Assembly: GCF_002153605.1 (NCBI RefSeq)
Contig: NZ_JOPG01000001.1
Coordinates: forward strand, 186,001 to 250,000
Origin: Acetobacter malorum
GTDB lineage: Bacteria; Pseudomonadota; Alphaproteobacteria; Acetobacterales; Acetobacteraceae
Reading direction: 5' to 3'
Length of the DNA stretch: 64,000 bases
The notes under the pieces were generated by a model, which did not search any database, had not been told where the DNA came from, and saw only the letters and a program-made list of their open reading frames with translations. Positions 43,531-52,809 of this stretch are shown in pieces (the first letter of the stretch is position 1; every line of letters begins with the position of its first letter). Made by a program: the position numbers and the translations under genes.

Positions 43531-44093
43531 GAAGACGTGCCTTGAGAAATACAAAGATAGCCGCCGTTATTCCACCAGACGCCGCGCAGGCCGGGGTCCG
43601 TGGTGGGGAGGTCCATAGCCATCAGCACATGCCCATCCTGCACGCCCAGACAGTCCAGCCCGCCCAGCACCAGATTGCCATTGGATGAGAGCGTGGCGAG
43701 ACCATTGGGAATACCCTTCTGATCAGCCACCACGGTTGCTGCGGCGTCCGATGCGTGGGCGACGGCTGTTTGCGCCTGTGTTGCGGCGTCCTGCGCCTGT
43801 GTGACGAGGGTGGAAACGGTGCCGCTCACCTGCCCGCTCTGTGCATCCACATAGGCCTTGTTGACCAGATGCGCGGCATCTGTCGGGGCAAGGGCGCAGC
43901 TCAGCAATCCTGTGAGGGTGTCACCCGTTTTAGAGACAGCGCCGGTCCAGATGGCAGACTGAGGCACAAACTGCCCCTGCCCGTTAAAGATGCCAAAAAC
44001 AAGATCAGCCGGTGCGGGCTGAGGTTGCACCGGCAACGCCGAAAGCGGCATGCCACTGGGTGTGGATGCCGTGAAACTGCTTGACCCGGACAT
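43527..44093 (-). CDS. Phage tail-fibre protein (small)
   Basis: A 188-residue protein of the fibre block. It contains GVSKTGDTLTGLL-type sequence (AVSKTGDTLTGLLSCALAPTDAAHLVNKAYVDAQ), a motif common in phage tail fibres. An Ala/Gln/Thr-rich coiled region and a C-terminal GVWWNNGGYLCIS similar to fibre tips follow. Its stop overlaps the next fibre gene by ATGA. Confidence 0.7.
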   Translation of the reverse strand: MSGSSSFTASTPSGMPLSALPVQPQPAPADLVFGIFNGQGQFVPQSAIWTGAVSKTGDTLTGLLSCALAPTDAAHLVNKAYVDAQSGQVSGTVSTLVTQAQDAATQAQTAVAHASDAAATVVADQKGIPNGLATLSSNGNLVLGGLDCLGVQDGHVLMAMDLPTTDPGLRGVWWNNGGYLCISQGTSS

Positions 44094-44104
44094 GGGTTCT
44101 CCCG

Positions 44105-44632
44105 CTATGCGATAAGATAAGGGGTTCCGGACGGGCCGGTGAGGATTCCGCCCCCCGGCAGCGCCATAGCGTTAGGCGGAACCGGGGTGCCATCTGCCAG
44201 ACACGGGACAGGCTGAGGCGCTGTGGCGGGTGTATCTGCCAGAATGGCTACGGCCACCGGCTGCACAAGGCTACGCCCCTGCTGCGTGGTGACGGACACC
44301 TGAACCTGCTGCACCGTGCCTGGTGGCCCACCCCCCAGAAAAATGCAGGCCATGCCGTGCAGCACGGTAGCCCAGAGAACAGTCAGGTCCGTTGATGCAC
44401 CGGTGGCTGTCAGAACACTGGCGGTGACGGAGGCCAGGTAATCCCCTGTTCCGTGCAGCCAGTTTTTGGGGTTGAGGGTGAAATCCAGATTATCACCACT
44501 GGCTTTGGGCGCCCATGCCAGACAGACTTCCTGCGCGACCAGACCACGCAGGCGCAGACCCGGCGGAAGGATGAGCGGCAGCATACGCGCCGGGGCGGGC
44601 CGCCAGTTGGGGGATGGCAGAGGGGCCGTCAT
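44105..44632 (-). CDS. Phage fibre-tail adaptor-like protein
   Basis: A 175-residue protein: LPSPNWRPAPARML at the start, then a domain with DLTVLWATVLHGMACIFLGGGPPGTVQQVQVSVTTQQGRSL, a pattern shared with fibre-tail adaptor proteins (gain of GG, then V-T-T-x-x-G-R). The ATGA overlap with the upstream gene supports the start at 44632. The assignment is by pattern and position. Confidence 0.6.
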   Translation of the reverse strand: MTAPLPSPNWRPAPARMLPLILPPGLRLRGLVAQEVCLAWAPKASGDNLDFTLNPKNWLHGTGDYLASVTASVLTATGASTDLTVLWATVLHGMACIFLGGGPPGTVQQVQVSVTTQQGRSLVQPVAVAILADTPATAPQPVPCLADGTPVPPNAMALPGGGILTGPSGTPYLIA

Positions 44633-45057
44633 GCCGGGGCCTGCGGGAGTGTTGTGCTGGCAGTATCCTGCCCCTCCGCAATGGCGCGCAGTGCTTTGAG
44701 GTAAGTGACCCATACGTCCGGGGTCGGCTCATTCATTACCCCATACTCCGCCCACATGGTCTGGCGGGCGGCCACAAGTGCGTTCTGAGCCTGTGTTACA
44801 AGCGGCACCGGCTGAACGGGAGCCGTATAATCAATAACTTTTCCATTCAGCACCCCGCGTCCGCCGGGCAGGCGGAAGCTGGTGGTGTTGGCCCAGTCTT
44901 CCACACTGATGGGGATCAGACTGGCAGCAGGCGGCACAGCGGCAAGGCTGCTCATGCTCCCTGTATCATACCAACCCGTAACCGGTGTGGGCTGCGGGGC
45001 CGTAGTGTCATAGGCCGCATAATAACGGTCTGGATACTCTGTTTTCACATCTGTCAT
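44629..45057 (-). CDS. Phage protein next to the fibre genes, possibly fibre assembly
   Basis: A 142-residue protein with an early Tyr-rich stretch (YPDRYYAAYDTTAPQPTPVTGWYD) and a helical C-terminal half (LVTQAQNALVAARQTMWAEYG). Size, position after a fibre gene and the aromatic N-terminus resemble tail-fibre assembly proteins. The start overlaps the upstream stop by 1 base. I do not recognise the family with certainty. Confidence 0.55.
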   Translation of the reverse strand: MTDVKTEYPDRYYAAYDTTAPQPTPVTGWYDTGSMSSLAAVPPAASLIPISVEDWANTTSFRLPGGRGVLNGKVIDYTAPVQPVPLVTQAQNALVAARQTMWAEYGVMNEPTPDVWVTYLKALRAIAEGQDTASTTLPQAPA

Positions 45058-46100
45058 TATTTTGGCCCTATCACGATGATATTGGCTGGCCCCTGATGGT
45101 TGCGGGGGCGGACAAACAGGCCGGTCGCTGTTGCGCCGTAACACCAGTAATCGGTGTCCGTCACATCATCGCTATTGCCGCAGGAATTGGCCTGATAGAA
45201 AACGGGGGTTCCTGAAAAGGCGACGGGGAATGTTACCCATGTTCCAGCCGTTGTGCCGTTCCCGACACTCGCCTGAAACGCTTGTATGCGGTGGCCATAG
45301 GCCAGATTGATCACCCGGCCATCTGCTGTGCCGAAATCACTGTTATAAAGACCAGCGGAAACGTATGAGTTCAGGTCTGACGTGTAAGCAATGTCTCCGT
45401 ACTGGCTGTCATTGATCCGCCGGTTCTGGCCCCACTGGACATAACGCCATGAACCATCTGTAAATTGCAGGGACAGAAGGGCCCGGAAAGTCGTGCCCAC
45501 TTCTTCCTGCAAGCCGACAAGAAACTGGCCACCCCGCCCTTCTGCTTTGGAGGCAAAGCTGGGATAGTTGATATAATCCCCCACCTGCGGGTTGGTGGGG
45601 ATGGCCTGCGCGGTCAGGCCGCCAAACCCTTCCACCACCACCGGACCGTTGACGCTCAGCCAGGAGACCGTGCCCCCGGATAACGGCAGATAGCCGGTAA
45701 ACAGGTTCTGCCATGCGGCACCCTGCGCACCGGGCATGGTAACGTTATCATCCGCAGTGGAAACCCAGAATGTACCGGGTGTTGTGCCGGACACAACCGC
45801 ACCGGCCGGATAGCCACCAATGGCCTGCGCAAACCCTGCGTCAAACGTTCCCCAGCATCCGGCCTGATAGGCACGCAGGATTTTGGAAATCAGGTTGAGC
45901 AGGCCGTTCATGTCCTGCCCGCGCGGGGGCACCCCCCCTGCGGAGCGGGCAATGAAGGTTTCTGGTGGGAAACCCAGCGCCAGCGAGGCCGTGCCATCCC
46001 CCGAGTGCGCCTGTGTTGTGGGAATGGTTGCAATATCACTGGCCGCAGCGCTGTCTGCAATGGGTGTTGCAAGGCGTGTGGGGAAATCAGACTGCTTCAT
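45057..46100 (-). CDS. Phage tail fibre protein
   Basis: A 347-residue protein with the opening MKQSDFPTRLATPIADSAA and ARSAGGVPPRGQDMNGLLNLISKILRAYQAG, a well-known fibre N-terminal pattern for attachment to the baseplate. The middle has Gly-rich linkers. The C-terminal part (VTFPVAFSGTPVFYQANSC, ending RPRNHQGPANIIVIGPK) looks like a receptor-binding tip with tail-fibre C-terminal motif. ATGA overlap with the DUF2612 gene. Confidence 0.85.
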   Translation of the reverse strand: MKQSDFPTRLATPIADSAAASDIATIPTTQAHSGDGTASLALGFPPETFIARSAGGVPPRGQDMNGLLNLISKILRAYQAGCWGTFDAGFAQAIGGYPAGAVVSGTTPGTFWVSTADDNVTMPGAQGAAWQNLFTGYLPLSGGTVSWLSVNGPVVVEGFGGLTAQAIPTNPQVGDYINYPSFASKAEGRGGQFLVGLQEEVGTTFRALLSLQFTDGSWRYVQWGQNRRINDSQYGDIAYTSDLNSYVSAGLYNSDFGTADGRVINLAYGHRIQAFQASVGNGTTAGTWVTFPVAFSGTPVFYQANSCGNSDDVTDTDYWCYGATATGLFVRPRNHQGPANIIVIGPK

Positions 46101-46672
46101 GCATGCCCCCTGATGGCGTAAGAGACGGCCACTCCGGCCGGGCGCGGCAGGACGCCGCTACTTTGAATGATGGAAACCTGCACATCTGTCGGGATAAAAT
46201 TGAAAACGTAGGTCATGCTCATGTCACCGTGGTCTTCCACCCACGCATCGCCCTGCCCGGCAAACAGCGCCATGAGAAGACGGTTCAGGCTCAGGACGGA
46301 CCCATCCGTGATGTTCGCCATCGCTTTGGCGTAAATGAGCTGACGAAAGCCCTCATCCGACAGGCTGACATTGCTGCTGGTGGCGGTGCCTTTATACCAG
46401 GGGGCTATGTTAAAGCCTTGTTCGGTCAGATCCGACGCTTCTGCAAAGCCTACGAAATTTTCAGAGGAAATAGTGAGGACGCGTTGCACGCCCACAATCC
46501 GCCCCCACACATCCAGCCCGTAGCCCTGTGCCGTGGCGATGTTCCAGATCTGGTCATACCACTGGTCAATGAGCGTTGCGGGGTCAAACGCCTGATTCCA
46601 GGCGGTGATAAGGGCGTTCAGGCTGGGGGCGCAGGCATATTGTGACAGGACCGTTTTCTGCACGTCCTGCAT
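46097..46672 (-). CDS. Phage baseplate protein, DUF2612 family
   Basis: A 191-residue protein that probably links the baseplate wedge to fibres. Family marks: LITAWNQAFDPATLIDQWYDQIWNIATAQGYGLDVWGRIVGVQR and LIYAKAMANITDGSVLSLNRLLMALF. The ATG at 46672 overlaps the stop of the baseplate J gene; the frame extending to 46795 is a shadow. Confidence 0.85.
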   Translation of the reverse strand: MQDVQKTVLSQYACAPSLNALITAWNQAFDPATLIDQWYDQIWNIATAQGYGLDVWGRIVGVQRVLTISSENFVGFAEASDLTEQGFNIAPWYKGTATSSNVSLSDEGFRQLIYAKAMANITDGSVLSLNRLLMALFAGQGDAWVEDHGDMSMTYVFNFIPTDVQVSIIQSSGVLPRPAGVAVSYAIRGHA

Positions 46673-47916
46673 TACACCAGTTCCACACTGATGGTGCTGG
46701 CATCCAGCGTCGGGATCTGGTCGGCCTGCATCTGCACGGTAAAGCCGGTGGGGTTTGGGCTGGTGCCAACCGTGATTTCCGTAATCTGCACCCATGAGCC
46801 AAGGCCCGCCACCGCTGCATAAAACCGGCTGGCATAAAGAGTGCAGCCAATGCGGGCGCGGGTGCCCCCGTCATCCCCCAGAAAGGCGGATTGCACGGCG
46901 GCCTGAGCCTCTGTGGTCACTGTAGCGGGTACGGCAGCGGAAGACGCGAGACGCACCGTAACATAAACCGGCGTGGGCGCTGGCCTTTGAAAACTGACTG
47001 TATAGCTGGGCAGTGTTGCGTAGGTGCTGGATGGGTCCGCCACAGTGACGGTGGTATTGCCGTTATAGGCGCAGCCCGGTGGCTTTTTGCGCAGAATGGC
47101 CAGAGCAATATCCGCATCTGCCCCGCCATGAGCGCAAACATACAGGCTGTGCGGCGCAAGCGTCACGCCGTTGACGGTGACATTTTCAGCCGTGCTGTTA
47201 TCCGTCACATAAGCATCTGTCACACCGGAGACGGCCTGCACGGCGGCAGAAATAGCGTCCAGCGGACCAATGGCGTTGACCGCGACTGACGTTTTGCGCC
47301 GGGCCTCAAAGGCGGCGCGACTTTCCACAGCGCGGCCTGTGACACCGGCAGCGGGATTACTGACCGCACTCCATCCCGCCACGGACTGGCTGATGGTGAC
47401 ACTCCCTGCCGGACAGACCACCTCCCCCGCACTGGTGCAGGTAAAACTGCCTTGCGCGGTGCCCGTGGCATCCAGCGTGAGGGCATTATCTGCCGTATAG
47501 CTGTTGCCGGACTGATCCTTGATGAGCGCGCCTTGCGGGATAACCGTGCCCGCCGCGCCGGTGCAGACACAGGTGACGGTTGTGGGCGTGGCCGGCAGGC
47601 GGGACATGAAGTAAATGCGCCCGATGGCATCCTGCATACGGCCTTCAGCCCGGGCCGGGTCTACGCCGTTGGCGAGGGCGAGAAACTGGTCATACGCATC
47701 GCCCAGAATAGCCGTGAGCGACATCGCCAGTTGCCCTTGCGGGGTGGAGAGATCGGTATTGAGGGTATTGCCAAAAGCCGCGTTAATATCGGCAAGAACG
47801 CTGGCCAGTATGTCGGATTCTTCCGGCATCATGAAGCCCGTGGCGTCCAGCACCGGAGCCGGGACGGATGTGGTGCCTGTGGCGGTGTTAGAGGCTGACA
47901 ACGGTCTGGCTCCCAT
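46672..47916 (-). CDS. Phage baseplate J/gp47-like protein
   Basis: Wedge component of the contractile baseplate, 414 aa. Typical features: ILASVLADINAAFGNTLNTDLSTPQGQLAMSLTAILGD at the N-terminus, PATPTTVTCVCTGAAGTVIPQGALIKDQSGNSYTADN, and RRKTSVAVNAIGPLDAISAAVQAVSGVTDAYVTDN. The start overlaps the upstream gp25-like gene by 29 bases. Confidence 0.9.
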   Translation of the reverse strand: MGARPLSASNTATGTTSVPAPVLDATGFMMPEESDILASVLADINAAFGNTLNTDLSTPQGQLAMSLTAILGDAYDQFLALANGVDPARAEGRMQDAIGRIYFMSRLPATPTTVTCVCTGAAGTVIPQGALIKDQSGNSYTADNALTLDATGTAQGSFTCTSAGEVVCPAGSVTISQSVAGWSAVSNPAAGVTGRAVESRAAFEARRKTSVAVNAIGPLDAISAAVQAVSGVTDAYVTDNSTAENVTVNGVTLAPHSLYVCAHGGADADIALAILRKKPPGCAYNGNTTVTVADPSSTYATLPSYTVSFQRPAPTPVYVTVRLASSAAVPATVTTEAQAAVQSAFLGDDGGTRARIGCTLYASRFYAAVAGLGSWVQITEITVGTSPNPTGFTVQMQADQIPTLDASTISVELV

Positions 47917-48241
47917 CAGTAAGGGTTAACTGGATGATGCCGGACAGGCGGCGGGCCGGGCTGAGGCCGGTGAGTACGCACACGGCCTGTGCAACGCCAT
48001 CCACACTCAGGGCGGTTTGCTCCACATCGGCCCGGAACAGGGCAGCGGACTGGGTGCGGCCGAGAATGTTGGTGAGATACGGCAGGCCGAGAGCCGTGTT
48101 GTACCAGCACTCCCCCAGAAACACGCGCACCGCACAGGCGACGTTCTGCGCAACGGCATAGGGTGCGGACGCCACGGCAAGACTGCCACTGGCATCGACC
48201 ACCAGATCCCAGGTTGATCGGTCGAGAAGCAGGGTTTGCAT
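47888..48241 (-). CDS. Phage baseplate wedge protein, gp25/W-like
   Basis: A 117-residue protein of the GPW/gp25 lysozyme-like wedge family: WDLVVDASGSLAVASAPYAVAQNVACAVRVFLGECWYNTALGLPYLTNILG. AGAGA precedes the ATG at 48241; the in-frame ATG at 48259 has no ribosome site. It is the last structural gene to the right of which the catalase gene breaks the phage operon. Confidence 0.82.
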   Translation of the reverse strand: MQTLLLDRSTWDLVVDASGSLAVASAPYAVAQNVACAVRVFLGECWYNTALGLPYLTNILGRTQSAALFRADVEQTALSVDGVAQAVCVLTGLSPARRLSGIIQLTLTDGSQTVVSL

Positions 48242-48476
48242 CTGGCGTATTCTCTGCATGTTTGGATGTGTGGATATGGGGGCGGACCCAGTATGCGCGG
48301 ACGCTAGAAGTGACCACGCGGGGGCGCAATCGGACGGGTTTCTTACAAAAGTGAATAGGTTTTATCCGCAAGGCGGCTGGGATGGTCTGGCAACTTTACC
48401 GTCGGCACAGCGTTGTTATGGCAGATACGCGATGGATCGGTTTTTGGAGGAGGTCTGCACGGGCCTGAATCCTGCA

Positions 48477-48498
48477 TGTCTGCAAGGGTATGCAGACA
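48477..48498. promoter_or_regulatory. Perfect inverted repeat upstream of the catalase gene
   Basis: TGTCTGCA (48477-48484) and TGCAGACA (48491-48498) with a 6-base spacer form a perfect 8-base dyad, 78 bases before the catalase ATG. It could be an operator for a stress regulator or an RNA hairpin. It does not resemble the OxyR spacing I know. The rest of the 48242-48576 spacer shows no gene I trust. Confidence 0.45.
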
Positions 48499-48576
48499 AG
48501 GTCAGTGATCAGTTTTTCTTAAGACTTTCTTAATCGCGCCATCGTTTTTTATTTCAGCAGGCAAAGGCACACCATC

Positions 48577-50700
48577 ATGAGCGCCAAATCAGCCCATACA
48601 GACAAGACCACCGTAAAACTGGGGGAAGAAACCGTACAGCGCGGCACAGGCGGGGAAACCCACCAGACCGCAGGCGGTGATGTTCCCACCCTGACAACCC
48701 AGCAGGGCGTTCCGGTCTCTGACGACCAGAACACATTAAAAGCAGGTGCGCGCGGCCCGAGCCTGATGGAAGATTTCCACTTCCGCGAAAAGATTTTCCA
48801 CTTCGACCATGAGCGCATCCCCGAGCGCGTAGTCCATGCCCGTGGCTACGGGGCACATGGTTTTTTTGAACTGACACATTCCCTTTCCAACATCACCAGC
48901 GCCGACGTGTTGCAGCGTGAGGGTGAGCGGGTTCCGGCTTTTGTGCGGTTCTCCACCGTGGCGGGCAGCAAGGGCTCTACCGACCTTGCGCGTGATGCGC
49001 GCGGCTTTGCCGTCAAGCTTTACACCAAGGAAGGCAACTGGGACATTGTGGGCAATAATATCCCGGTGTTCTTCATTCAGGATGCCATCAAGTTTCCGGA
49101 CATGGTGCATGCGGTGAAGGAAGAGCCGGACCGGGCCTTTCCGCAGGCGCAGTCCGCGCACGATAACTTCTGGGACTTTATCTCCCTCACCCCGGAAAGC
49201 ATGAACATGATCATGTGGGTGATGTCCGACCGTGGCATCCCCCGCTCCTTCCGCTTTATGGAAGGGTTTGGTGTGCATACTTTCCGCTTTGTGAATAAAG
49301 CGGGCCAGTCCACCTACGCCAAATTCCACTGGAAGCCGAAAATGGGCGTGCAGTCCGTCGTGTGGAACGAGGCGCTGAAAATCAGCGGGGCGGACCCGGA
49401 TTTTCATCGTCGGGATTTGTGGAACGCCATTCAGGCCGGGGATTTCCCGGAATGGGAGCTGGGTGTTCAGCTGTTTGACGATGAATTTGCCGACAAGTTC
49501 GACTTTGACATTCTCGACGCGACCAAGCTGATCCCCGAAGAACTGCTACCGGTGCAGCCGGTGGGACGTCTGGTGCTGGACCGCATGGTGGACAACTTCT
49601 TTGCGGAAACCGAGCAGGTGGCGTTCTGCACCCAGAATATTGTGCCGGGCATTGATTTTACTAATGATCCGCTGCTACAGGGCCGTAACTTCTCCTATCT
49701 GGACACGCAGCTGAAGCGTCTGGGTGGGCCGAACTTTACGCATATCCCCATCAATGCGCCCAAATGCCCCTTCCATACCCTCCAGCAGGATGGGCACATG
49801 GCCATGCACAACCCGAAGGGGCGTGCAAATTACGAGCCGAACTCCTGGGGTGGTGAAGCCGGTGGCCCGCGTGAAAACCCGCAGACGGGGTTTAAGACAT
49901 TCCCCTCTGAGGTCAGCGGCCTGAAGGAACGGGTGCGTTCGGAGAAGTTTGCGGACCATTACAGTCAGGCGCGTCAGTTTTACAAAAGCCAGACCGAAGT
50001 CGAGCAGACGCATATCCAGATGGCCATCACCTTTGAACTCAGCAAGGTGGAAACCCCGGCTATTCGCAGCCGCGTTGTCTCGCACTTGCTGAACATTGAT
50101 ACGGGTCTGGCCAAAGCTGTGGCGGAAGGTCTGGGTCTGGAAAAACTGCCGGATGCCGCACCGCCTGCACGGGCTGTGGTGGATCTGCCGCCCTCACCGG
50201 CTCTGAGCATTCTGAAAAATGGGCCCAAGAGCTTTGCGGGTCGCAAGATTGGCGTGCTGGCCACCAATGGTGCCGACGGAGCCGTGCTGGAAGCTCTGCA
50301 GAAAGCAGCCAAGGCCGAAAGGGCTGAGGTCGAGATTGTCGCCCCGCAGATTGGCGGGATTACAACCTCTGACGGCAAGCATGTGCCTGCGGCCCAGCGC
50401 GTGCCGGGTGGTCCGTCCGTGCTGTTTGATGCGGTGGTTCTGCTGCCGTCCGAAGAGGGCGCGAAGCAGCTTGCGCAGGATTCCGATGCACGGGATTTTG
50501 TGACGGATGCTTATGCCCACGCCAAGTTTATTGGCTACGCTCCCGCAGCCCTGCCGCTGCTAAAGCGCGCCGGTGTGGTGGATGACGCCGTCGATGATGG
50601 CGTGATTGCGCTAAAAGCCGGTAAGGATGCGGAAGGGTTCATCAAAACCTGCCGCGACCTGCGCTTCTGGCCGCGTGAAGCCTCTGTGCATGCGGTGTAA
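48577..50700 (+). CDS. katE: Large-subunit catalase, HPII/KatE type, inside the prophage
   Basis: Heme catalase that degrades H2O2, 707 aa (clade II large subunit). The N-terminal arm and core contain [27 protein letters not shown] (catalytic His), [43 protein letters not shown] (catalytic Asn), and the heme Tyr region [16 protein letters not shown]. Residues about 550-700 form the flavodoxin/DJ-1-like C-terminal domain ([24 protein letters not shown]). No signal peptide. It is transcribed against the phage operon from its own spacer and has its own terminator, separating spike from wedge genes. It looks intact and functional. Confidence 0.95.
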   Translation: MSAKSAHTDKTTVKLGEETVQRGTGGETHQTAGGDVPTLTTQQGVPVSDDQNTLKAGARGPSLMEDFHFREKIFHFDHERIPERVVHARGYGAHGFFELTHSLSNITSADVLQREGERVPAFVRFSTVAGSKGSTDLARDARGFAVKLYTKEGNWDIVGNNIPVFFIQDAIKFPDMVHAVKEEPDRAFPQAQSAHDNFWDFISLTPESMNMIMWVMSDRGIPRSFRFMEGFGVHTFRFVNKAGQSTYAKFHWKPKMGVQSVVWNEALKISGADPDFHRRDLWNAIQAGDFPEWELGVQLFDDEFADKFDFDILDATKLIPEELLPVQPVGRLVLDRMVDNFFAETEQVAFCTQNIVPGIDFTNDPLLQGRNFSYLDTQLKRLGGPNFTHIPINAPKCPFHTLQQDGHMAMHNPKGRANYEPNSWGGEAGGPRENPQTGFKTFPSEVSGLKERVRSEKFADHYSQARQFYKSQTEVEQTHIQMAITFELSKVETPAIRSRVVSHLLNIDTGLAKAVAEGLGLEKLPDAAPPARAVVDLPPSPALSILKNGPKSFAGRKIGVLATNGADGAVLEALQKAAKAERAEVEIVAPQIGGITTSDGKHVPAAQRVPGGPSVLFDAVVLLPSEEGAKQLAQDSDARDFVTDAYAHAKFIGYAPAALPLLKRAGVVDDAVDDGVIALKAGKDAEGFIKTCRDLRFWPREASVHAV

Positions 50701-50757
50701 GGTGCCACACGCGGCAGTGACGTCTGAACACTGAGACTGCGCAGTAAACACGATAAG

Positions 50758-50797
50758 AAACGCGACCATGGTTTTGCCTGTGGTCGCGTTTTTTTAT
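50758..50797 (+). terminator. Rho-independent terminator of the catalase gene
   Basis: AAACGCGACCA (50758-50768) and TGGTCGCGTTT (50781-50791) form an 11-base stem, followed by more T to 50797. It lies between the convergent catalase and baseplate spike genes. Confidence 0.9.
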
Positions 50798-50813
50798 GCG
50801 GTGCGTGCTGCGG

Positions 50814-51500
50814 TTAACCCTGCGGGGTGCCGGTGGTCCCGGCACCAGGTTGCACGCCGGGGTGGGTGTGTTGGGTAAGAGAGATGCCATTGGCGGTGGC
50901 GTCCTGCGAAACGGTGAGGCTGCCCTCTATGGAGACGGGGCCGGTAATGTGGGTCGTCTGGGCGTCAATACTGAAGGTGCCAGACGTTTTCAGCGTAATG
51001 CCGTTTTCACTGAACCAGAGATACTCCTGTGGCGTGCCGTTGAGGAAGCCGCCGATATAGAGGGCGTCCGCCATGTTCTGCTGCCTGAACGAGCCGGGGG
51101 CAGCGCTGGCGCGGGCGGTTTTGACGTTGAAGATATCGCGGTCCGCTATAAGGGCGAGGCCGATATCCCCTTCCATTGGGTCCAGAATAACGGCGCGGCT
51201 TCCGCCCTGTAGCCTGAAATACGGCACATTATACAACACGCCGTGCGGCATGACGCTACCAGAGGCGTCCTGCTGATGCACCATAGGCTGCACATCCACC
51301 GTGCCAACCGGGTTGAGCCCGGCCCCGGAAACAGCCTTGACCTGCACAGGCACAATGGTGCGGCGGCCGGACAGCAGACGGGCGATGACAGTGCTCAGAG
51401 CATTGAAGTCTGATGCTGCGGCATCGGCCCGGTTGAAAATGGGGTAGCCGCTGGCGGGAGCCTGCGGTGCGCTTTGTGCGTCGGTGTTGGGCTGGGTCAT
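50814..51500 (-). CDS. Phage baseplate spike (gpV/gp138-like)
   Basis: A 228-residue central spike. An OB-fold-like region (VPVQVKAVSGAGLNPVGTVDVQPMV, VILDPMEGDIGLALIADRDI) is followed by beta-helix repeats (NGITLKTSGTFSIDAQTTHITGPVSIEGSLTVSQD). The C-terminal tip is LTQHTHPGVQPG, with the H-x-H iron-binding motif of spike apexes. ATGA overlap with the hub gene fixes the start. Its expected downstream partner, the wedge, is now 2.6 kb away across catalase. Confidence 0.87.
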   Translation of the reverse strand: MTQPNTDAQSAPQAPASGYPIFNRADAAASDFNALSTVIARLLSGRRTIVPVQVKAVSGAGLNPVGTVDVQPMVHQQDASGSVMPHGVLYNVPYFRLQGGSRAVILDPMEGDIGLALIADRDIFNVKTARASAAPGSFRQQNMADALYIGGFLNGTPQEYLWFSENGITLKTSGTFSIDAQTTHITGPVSIEGSLTVSQDATANGISLTQHTHPGVQPGAGTTGTPQG

Positions 51501-52399
51501 GCTGTGGGTTCCCGATAGGCCTGCGCCACGATGTCCGTAAACCATGCGCCGTGGGGTGTTTCTGTTTGCAGGGTGTGGCGCACCTGAGAGGCGCCCCACA
51601 ACCCGACAGGCACCGGGCCGTTCTGCTGCCCCCATCCGGCGGGCTGGTAGCGGCTGTGCAGGGCGATCAGGCTGTTAAAGCTGACAAGGGGATTGAACAG
51701 CATCCGCAAAGCCAGCCCACCAGCGGACCAGGCCGGGTAGCCGATCAGCCCGGTTTCTGCGGAGACCGACAGGGCTTGTGTGGCGGAAACCGTCGCTGGC
51801 CAGACCGAAAGCTGGCCGCGCCCCAGACCGGCGCACAGGGGCACGGTTTCCAGACACTGGCTGAGTTGCTGGCCGGGGCTGCCGTGGAAGTACGGGTCAT
51901 GCAGCAAGGTAGTGACGCCCTGATTATGCAGGGTCAGCCCGGCCTTGCTGGCAATGGTGGCGAGCACCTGCCCGGTGGAGACTGCGCCGCGGTAGCCGGT
52001 GGGGGTGGCCGTCATGGCGTTTGGCAAAACTGTAGAAAATGCTTGTGCTACAAAGGCGACATTGGGAGCGTTGGTATAATCCACATAGGCCAGCGTCACA
52101 CCGCCCTGAAAAATAAGGGCGCTGCCCCCTGCCCCGTCCTGCGTTGTGAGGATGAGTTCACTCGCACTCTGGCGTGTGGGGTCCGGGGCGGCCATGCTCA
52201 GGCGGTTCATGACATCCGGGGTCATGCCTTCAATCCGCACCGTCGCACTTTCTGCCGTGGGGAAGCGGGCCTGTGTCACCTCGGCATGCACGCGCAGGCC
52301 GGAAAGCGTGACTGTGTCCTCCCCATTAGGGCCGAACGCCTGTGAGAGCAGCCGGAATGTCACATCCACGGCGCGGTTCTGGAGCGTTGTTTGCGACAT
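51497..52399 (-). CDS. Phage baseplate hub protein
   Basis: A 300-residue protein in the position of gpD/gp27-type hubs. It starts RAVDVTFRLLSQAFGPNGEDTVTLSGLRVHAEVTQARFPTAESATVRIEGM, a hub-like beta domain. A central region STGQVLATIASKAGLTLHNQGVTTLLHDPYFHGSPGQQLSQCLETVPLC resembles hub domain III. It ends near GLWGASQVRHTLQTETPHGAWFTDIVA. Family by pattern and neighbourhood. Confidence 0.75.
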   Translation of the reverse strand: MSQTTLQNRAVDVTFRLLSQAFGPNGEDTVTLSGLRVHAEVTQARFPTAESATVRIEGMTPDVMNRLSMAAPDPTRQSASELILTTQDGAGGSALIFQGGVTLAYVDYTNAPNVAFVAQAFSTVLPNAMTATPTGYRGAVSTGQVLATIASKAGLTLHNQGVTTLLHDPYFHGSPGQQLSQCLETVPLCAGLGRGQLSVWPATVSATQALSVSAETGLIGYPAWSAGGLALRMLFNPLVSFNSLIALHSRYQPAGWGQQNGPVPVGLWGASQVRHTLQTETPHGAWFTDIVAQAYREPTA

Positions 52400-52458
52400 G
52401 GTGCGGGAGTTTCCGGAATGAAGGACAGCGGAGGATCAGGGCTGGGGGATGGGCCTCG

Positions 52459-52809
52459 TCAGGAAGGCCAGCCGGGGCGGTAGAGGAGGAGGAAGCGGGA
52501 GCCAAGGGCGGTGGTGTCCGGGTTTTGCTGACCTTGTGTATCAGCAAACAGAAAGTCTCCGGGCAGGCCGATGGCGGCATCCCGCACCAGCCATGTGCGG
52601 TCCTGACACAGCACGCCGGAAAGAAAACGCGTGCTGTTGGCGTCAAAATCCGCATACAGGCCAGTGCTGCGCTGGCGCAGGGTGATCTGGATCAGGGTTC
52701 CGGACAACGAGACTTTCAGCGTCTGCGCCGGGACGGCGGTTAGCGGCACCGTGAGCAGAGAGGCTGTGGTGGTGGGGGAAAGCGACGATTGCAGTAGGGC
52801 TGTGGACAT
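52459..52809 (-). CDS. Phage baseplate plug-like protein
   Basis: A 116-residue protein: VPLTAVPAQTLKVSLSGTLIQITLRQRSTGLYADFDAN, then FLSGVLCQDRTWLVRDAAIGLPGDFLFADTQG. Length, two-half beta pattern and position between Dit-like and hub genes match the baseplate plug family described in small contractile phages. There are 59 bases before the hub gene. Confidence 0.7.
   Translation of the reverse strand: MSTALLQSSLSPTTTASLLTVPLTAVPAQTLKVSLSGTLIQITLRQRSTGLYADFDANSTRFLSGVLCQDRTWLVRDAAIGLPGDFLFADTQGQQNPDTTALGSRFLLLYRPGWPS

Noticed and set aside
48258-48533. 91-residue plus-strand frame upstream of catalase
   Set aside because: No ribosome site, no family resemblance, and it overlaps the inverted repeat; probably non-coding.
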